Part shown: piece after piece, positions 31,267-34,856 of the stretch
Position numbering within the stretch: the first letter of the stretch is position 1
Layout: each line of letters opens with the position of its first letter
Source of the DNA: a virus
Direction: 5' to 3' (one strand)
DNA: 34,856 nt
Virus record (IMG/VR): IMGVR_UViG_3300022907_000051
Span: 1-34,856 of that record
The notes under the pieces: generated by a model
Database searches by the model: none
Told to the model about the DNA's origin: nothing
What the model saw: the letters and a program-made list of their open reading frames with translations, nothing else
Translations under genes and position numbers: made by a program

Positions 31267-32399
31267 TGAAACCTCTTTGTCTTGTACCATGGACAAGTAT
31301 AGATATAAGTCCACGTGGATCTATAACACCTTGTTGTAAAATACAATTAAAGCATGAAGATAAACCTAATATTCTAAACCAAAGTATTGCTGAATACACA
31401 ACTAGTGACTTTCTCAAAAATATTAAAGATAAGATGATCAAAGGTGAGTGGCCTATAGAATGTATAAGATGTAAAACTGAAGAAGACAATGGCATAAAGA
31501 GTAAAAGGATACTAGATTATGAAAGATGGAAAACAGATTGGGATACTTATACTGAAGATAGAGGTTACATAGTTGCAAGTATAGCCTTTGGTAATACTTG
31601 TAATCTAAAATGTATTACGTGTAAATCTTCATCTAGTAGTAGATGGCGTAAAGAATATAATGATATATATGGCATAGATATAAAACCAGTAGAAACTATT
31701 AGTGCTGATGCAAACGAAATATATAATGCAATGCCTAATGTAATACATTTTGATATTCCAGGTGGCGAACCATTACTTAGTGAAATTTCAAAACAAAAAA
31801 CACTCTTACAAAAATATGTAGATAGCGGACAAAGTAAAAACATTACTCTTCATTACACAACAAATGCACAACTTTTTCCTAGTGAGGATTGGTGGGAACT
31901 TTGGCAAAACTTTTCTGAGGTAGATATACAACTTAGTGTTGATGGTGTTGGTAGAAAATATGAGTATATAAGATATCCTGCAAAAAATGAACTTCTAGAA
32001 GAATCTATTATAAAGTATAAGGCTCAACAGGACAAAACACCTAACCTTAAAATTAGTGTGAGTCATACTGTTAGTGCCTATAACATTTACTACCTTAGTG
32101 ATTTTTTTGATTGGTGTGCAGCTTACGGATTACCAAAGCCATGGTGTGGAGCAGTACATAATCCAAAACATATGAAACCAACTGTATTCCCAAATCCTAT
32201 AAGAGAAAAAATTGCAAATCATTTAAAAACTAGTAGACATGAAGATGTACGTGTATGGGGTAATTTTGTAGAAAATAACGATAGCAGTCAGTATTACCAA
32301 GAATTTTTAACTAGAAAAGATCAACACGATTTATATCGTAATTTAAATTTTGCTGAAACATTCAGCCAAGTTGAGGAGTTAATCAATGGCTTTCAATAA
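31266..32399 (+). CDS. Radical SAM protein with N-terminal twitch-type Fe-S domain (copy D)
   Basis: A 377-aa protein. The twitch domain begins at once (Cys5, Cys23-Cys24, Cys66, Cys69), then the core CNLKCITC (Cys112, 116, 119), DIPGGEP and HYTTNA. It closely follows the layout of copies A and C but without C's N-terminal extension. It starts in the stop of the kinase-methyltransferase gene (TAATG) and overlaps the next gene by 14 bases, so it belongs to the island operon. The role is probably oxidative or radical modification of a peptide or sugar; the substrate cannot be read from sequence. Confidence 0.85.
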   Translation: MKPLCLVPWTSIDISPRGSITPCCKIQLKHEDKPNILNQSIAEYTTSDFLKNIKDKMIKGEWPIECIRCKTEEDNGIKSKRILDYERWKTDWDTYTEDRGYIVASIAFGNTCNLKCITCKSSSSSRWRKEYNDIYGIDIKPVETISADANEIYNAMPNVIHFDIPGGEPLLSEISKQKTLLQKYVDSGQSKNITLHYTTNAQLFPSEDWWELWQNFSEVDIQLSVDGVGRKYEYIRYPAKNELLEESIIKYKAQQDKTPNLKISVSHTVSAYNIYYLSDFFDWCAAYGLPKPWCGAVHNPKHMKPTVFPNPIREKIANHLKTSRHEDVRVWGNFVENNDSSQYYQEFLTRKDQHDLYRNLNFAETFSQVEELINGFQ

Positions 32400-33201
32400 T
32401 ATTATGCAACTAGCAACTGCAACTCTAACACAACAAGGTGCGTTCAACCCTGGTGCTACTGTAGTTGAATGGGGCAATCAACGTTTTAGGTACAGTGAAG
32501 GATGGATCAATGAATGTGAAAAAAGATCAGGAAAAAAACTTAGACGCCCAACGCAATATGTCTGGGAATACTTTGAGGATCTTGGGTTTAGTGATTACCT
32601 TGCTATTGATATTAATACTGAACTAAGAAGTATTGCAATGGACTTGAATTTTATTTTAAAAGACAAGTACAACTATACACAACAATTTGATTATGTAACA
32701 AACAACGGAACAGGTGAGCATATATTTGACCAACGAACTGTGTTCGAAAATATGCACAACTTATGTCGTGTAGGTGGTACAATGATAAATGTTCTGCCTT
32801 TTGCTCCATGGTTTAATCATTGCTTCTATAGTTTTCATCCAGGATTATTCAGAGACATAGCCGCCGCTAACGGATACGAATGGCGTTTCATGTGGCTTGC
32901 ACAAAACACAGGCAAGTATATAGATTGTCCTACTACAATGGATAGTTGGACACACTATGAACAAAAGAAGCCACGTGCACCACTTAGTGAATTAGAACGT
33001 GCATATGATGAACTACATAACAGAGATGGCAAAGCACATAACGTAAGTATAGTAACTGCATACACAAAAACTAAAGATACACCTTTTCAAATACCGTTTC
33101 AAGGACGTTATGTCAATGATATTGTAGATGAACTAAAAGGCGAGTATAGTGCAGAAAATATAGATGTAAGACAATCAGATCATAAGAGTGCTACTTATTA
33201 A
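32386..33201 (+). CDS. Methyltransferase-like protein
   Basis: A 271-aa protein with a diverged class I methyltransferase layout: VVEWGNQRF at the motif I position (Gly-poor), YLAIDIN after it, FDYVTNNGTGEHIFDQRTVF and then LCRVGGTMINVLPF, like the type-11/12 post-core strand. The glycine-rich loop is weak, so SAM binding is plausible but not proven. GAGGAG lies upstream of ATG 32386. Coupled by overlap to both neighbours. Confidence 0.6.
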   Translation: MAFNNIMQLATATLTQQGAFNPGATVVEWGNQRFRYSEGWINECEKRSGKKLRRPTQYVWEYFEDLGFSDYLAIDINTELRSIAMDLNFILKDKYNYTQQFDYVTNNGTGEHIFDQRTVFENMHNLCRVGGTMINVLPFAPWFNHCFYSFHPGLFRDIAAANGYEWRFMWLAQNTGKYIDCPTTMDSWTHYEQKKPRAPLSELERAYDELHNRDGKAHNVSIVTAYTKTKDTPFQIPFQGRYVNDIVDELKGEYSAENIDVRQSDHKSATY

Positions 33202-33953
33202 TGTTGTATAGACATCCATCGAAACCAGATAGTAAATGTAATTGGGTAATGGATAGTCTAGCAAAGGGTTGGCGAGGGAGTGAACATCACTTTTGGGGTT
33301 TTATAAACAACAACGAATATAAAACTAAACAACTAACTAAACATAGAATAGATTGGTTCTTTTGGGATATGCCTTACTATGGTAGATGGCATAGAGATAT
33401 AAAACAGGATTTTTATTGGAGAGCTAGTAAAAATCATATACACTATAGACATACAAAAAATTATCCTAATGATAGATTTAAACAATGGAATGTAACGCCA
33501 AAAGAATACACTAAAGGTACTAAAATTCTTATATGTCCTAGTAGTGAAACAATGACCAGATATATTACAGGACAAACAGTTCAAGAATGGTTAGACAATA
33601 CAGTTACTACGTTGAAAAAATATACTGATAGACCTATAGAAATAAGATATAAACCAAGAGCAAATGGAACAAGTGGACCTAGTGTTGCAAAGATACCTTT
33701 TAGTGAACAAGCAAAGGATACTCATTGTGTTGTAACAAGTATAAGTTTATGTGCAATAGAAGCACAATTGTTAGGTATACCAACCATTTGTCATACTGAT
33801 AGTTTTGCTAAGGATATAAGTAGTACTAATATAGATGAAATCGAAAATCCTAAACGTGTGGATACTATGCAATGGTTTTATAACCTAGCATATAGTCAGT
33901 TTACACATAGTGAAATAGAATCAGGATTAGCCCAAGAGATACTCAATGCCTAA
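33201..33953 (+). CDS. Glycosyltransferase-like protein, paralogue 2
   Basis: A 250-aa protein. The second half has KILICPSSETMTRYI, WLDNTVTTLKKYTDRPIEIR, then THCVVTSISLCAIEAQLLGIPTICHTDS, matching paralogue 1 (27512) and the gene that follows. The first half is rich in Trp/His. It lacks an obvious N-terminal acceptor domain and may be the C-terminal GT-B half alone. It starts in TAATG overlap with the preceding stop and ends overlapping the next start. Confidence 0.6.
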   Translation: MLYRHPSKPDSKCNWVMDSLAKGWRGSEHHFWGFINNNEYKTKQLTKHRIDWFFWDMPYYGRWHRDIKQDFYWRASKNHIHYRHTKNYPNDRFKQWNVTPKEYTKGTKILICPSSETMTRYITGQTVQEWLDNTVTTLKKYTDRPIEIRYKPRANGTSGPSVAKIPFSEQAKDTHCVVTSISLCAIEAQLLGIPTICHTDSFAKDISSTNIDEIENPKRVDTMQWFYNLAYSQFTHSEIESGLAQEILNA

Positions 33954-34856
33954 ATTATTTGTATATGATACTAATCGTCATAAAACATCAAACATTACTT
34001 TATCCTTTGCAAGAGGTGCAATAAGACACAACAACGAAACTAACGGTGGATGGCAGGTTAAACACATACCAATTACGAGTTATTTAAAAAATGGCCTACC
34101 AGGAGACTTAAACTATGGTGATGCAGTGGCTACACTTGGTATACTGCGTGGCACAGGAAAGATGTTAAAAGATATCAAAACTATATCTGGAGTTGACTAT
34201 TACTATATAGACCACGCATATTTTTGTCCTGGATATGGCGGCAAAGGCTGGATGAGAATTACAAAGAACGCACATACTTGTATTAATTTGAGAGATGTAG
34301 ATAAAGACCGCTGGAACGGATTTCACAAACATCATGGCTATCAATGTTTGCCCTGGAAACAAAACAAAGATAGAGGTCGTAACATTCTTGTTCTACCTCC
34401 AACAGGAGCAGTAGCATGGTTTTTTAATCAAGGTCCTGACGAATGGTTAGACAGTGTGGTTAACAAACTTAAAACCCTTCTACCTGAAAGTGAACATTAT
34501 CGTATACAAGTAAGACGTAAACCAAAAGAACCAGTTGTAGATGGTGATGGAAATTTACTAGAACTTAAAACTTATCCTCAACAGGATCAACCTTTAGAAC
34601 AAGCACTAATGGATGCTCAGTGTGTAGTTGCTTATAATAGTATGGTTGCACTAGAAGCAACAATGAAAGGTATACCTGTAATCACTAGCGAGAACAGTTG
34701 TTGCAATAGAGTAAGTTATAAATTAGATGTTTACAATAATCAACAGGATCCAGAAGAGTTTAACACTGAACCAACCAACAGAGCACCTTTATTATATTGG
34801 TTAGCATATAATCAATGGAAACGTAGAGATATAGAAGACGGTACTGCGTGGCGTAT
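33946..34856 (+). CDS. Glycosyltransferase-like protein, paralogue 3 (right-edge partial)
   Basis: Open from ATG 33946 (8 bases inside the preceding gene) to the window edge, at least 303 codons. It contains NILVLPPTGAVAWFF, WLDSVVNKLKTLLP with YRIQVRRKPK, and DAQCVVAYNSMVALEATMKGIPVITSENS, the same ordered motifs as the genes at 27512 and 33201. Nothing of the C-terminus past residue 303 is seen. It extends the island beyond the window. Confidence 0.65.
   Translation, partial: MPKLFVYDTNRHKTSNITLSFARGAIRHNNETNGGWQVKHIPITSYLKNGLPGDLNYGDAVATLGILRGTGKMLKDIKTISGVDYYYIDHAYFCPGYGGKGWMRITKNAHTCINLRDVDKDRWNGFHKHHGYQCLPWKQNKDRGRNILVLPPTGAVAWFFNQGPDEWLDSVVNKLKTLLPESEHYRIQVRRKPKEPVVDGDGNLLELKTYPQQDQPLEQALMDAQCVVAYNSMVALEATMKGIPVITSENSCCNRVSYKLDVYNNQQDPEEFNTEPTNRAPLLYWLAYNQWKRRDIEDGTAWR

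Noticed and set aside
1-34856. Photosynthesis genes (psbA, psbD, hli) or other classic cyanophage metabolic genes as host evidence
   Set aside because: None found in this window, so the cyanobacterial host remains an inference from the riboswitch and general gene types.
1-34856. CRISPR arrays or insertion sequences
   Set aside because: No regularly spaced direct repeats or transposase genes seen.

Overview
The window is about 35 kb of a low-GC, T4-like contractile-tailed phage genome of marine type. The marker genes are an ATP-dependent DNA ligase (cut by the left edge), a gp13-like neck protein, a dNMP kinase (gp1 type), tail sheath gp18, tail tube gp19, head-completion nuclease gp4, terminase gp16 and gp17, gp32, UvsX and a UvsY-like protein. 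Genes are tightly packed, often with TAATG, ATGA or TTGA stop/start overlaps, and no tRNA, CRISPR or insertion sequence is visible. The gene repertoire resembles marine T4-like phages of picocyanobacteria and of SAR11. A glutamine-riboswitch-like RNA, a class known mainly from cyanobacteria and their phages, favours a cyanobacterial host, but nothing here proves the host.

Layout. 1-2.5 kb: ligase end, small genes (one SWIM zinc finger) and a 382-aa unknown. 2.5-5.2 kb: neck protein, a radical SAM enzyme, dNMP kinase and an opposing zinc-binding protein. 5.3-14.3 kb: late structural and packaging block (an enlarged sheath, tube, tube-like protein, gp4, gp16, a putative prohead-targeted protein, a peptidoglycan-binding-domain protein and an acidic protein). 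14.3-15.3 kb: SGNH hydrolase and HNH endonuclease on the minus strand, separating gp16 from gp17. 15.3-19.3 kb: gp17 and a 655-aa protein. 19.4-24.3 kb: a second radical SAM gene, then the recombination/replication genes gp32, uvsX and uvsY. 24.3-34.9 kb: an accessory island of methyltransferases, a nucleotidyltransferase-cupin fusion, two more radical SAM proteins, glycosyltransferase-like proteins, a 2OG-Fe(II) oxygenase and a kinase-like/methyltransferase fusion. The last gene runs off the right edge.

Regulation. Many genes follow a T4-type late promoter box (NATAAATA). In six cases the box ends exactly 6 nt from an ATG, with no room for a ribosome-binding site, which predicts leaderless late mRNAs. 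The clearest case is an 18-bp perfect palindrome at 15325-15342 whose ends are the start codons of two divergent genes. By contrast, gp32 has a textbook sigma70-type promoter.

The most striking element is on the minus strand at 25901-26093. A late promoter should start transcription at the first base of an RNA that matches the glutamine (glnA-type) riboswitch aptamer, followed by a strong Shine-Dalgarno sequence and a 34-aa arginine-rich peptide. This recalls cyanobacterial riboswitch-controlled glutamine-synthetase inactivating factors and suggests a phage module that senses or rewires host nitrogen assimilation late in infection. The surrounding island most plausibly builds or modifies a glycan or peptide on the virion or host surface; that role is inference.
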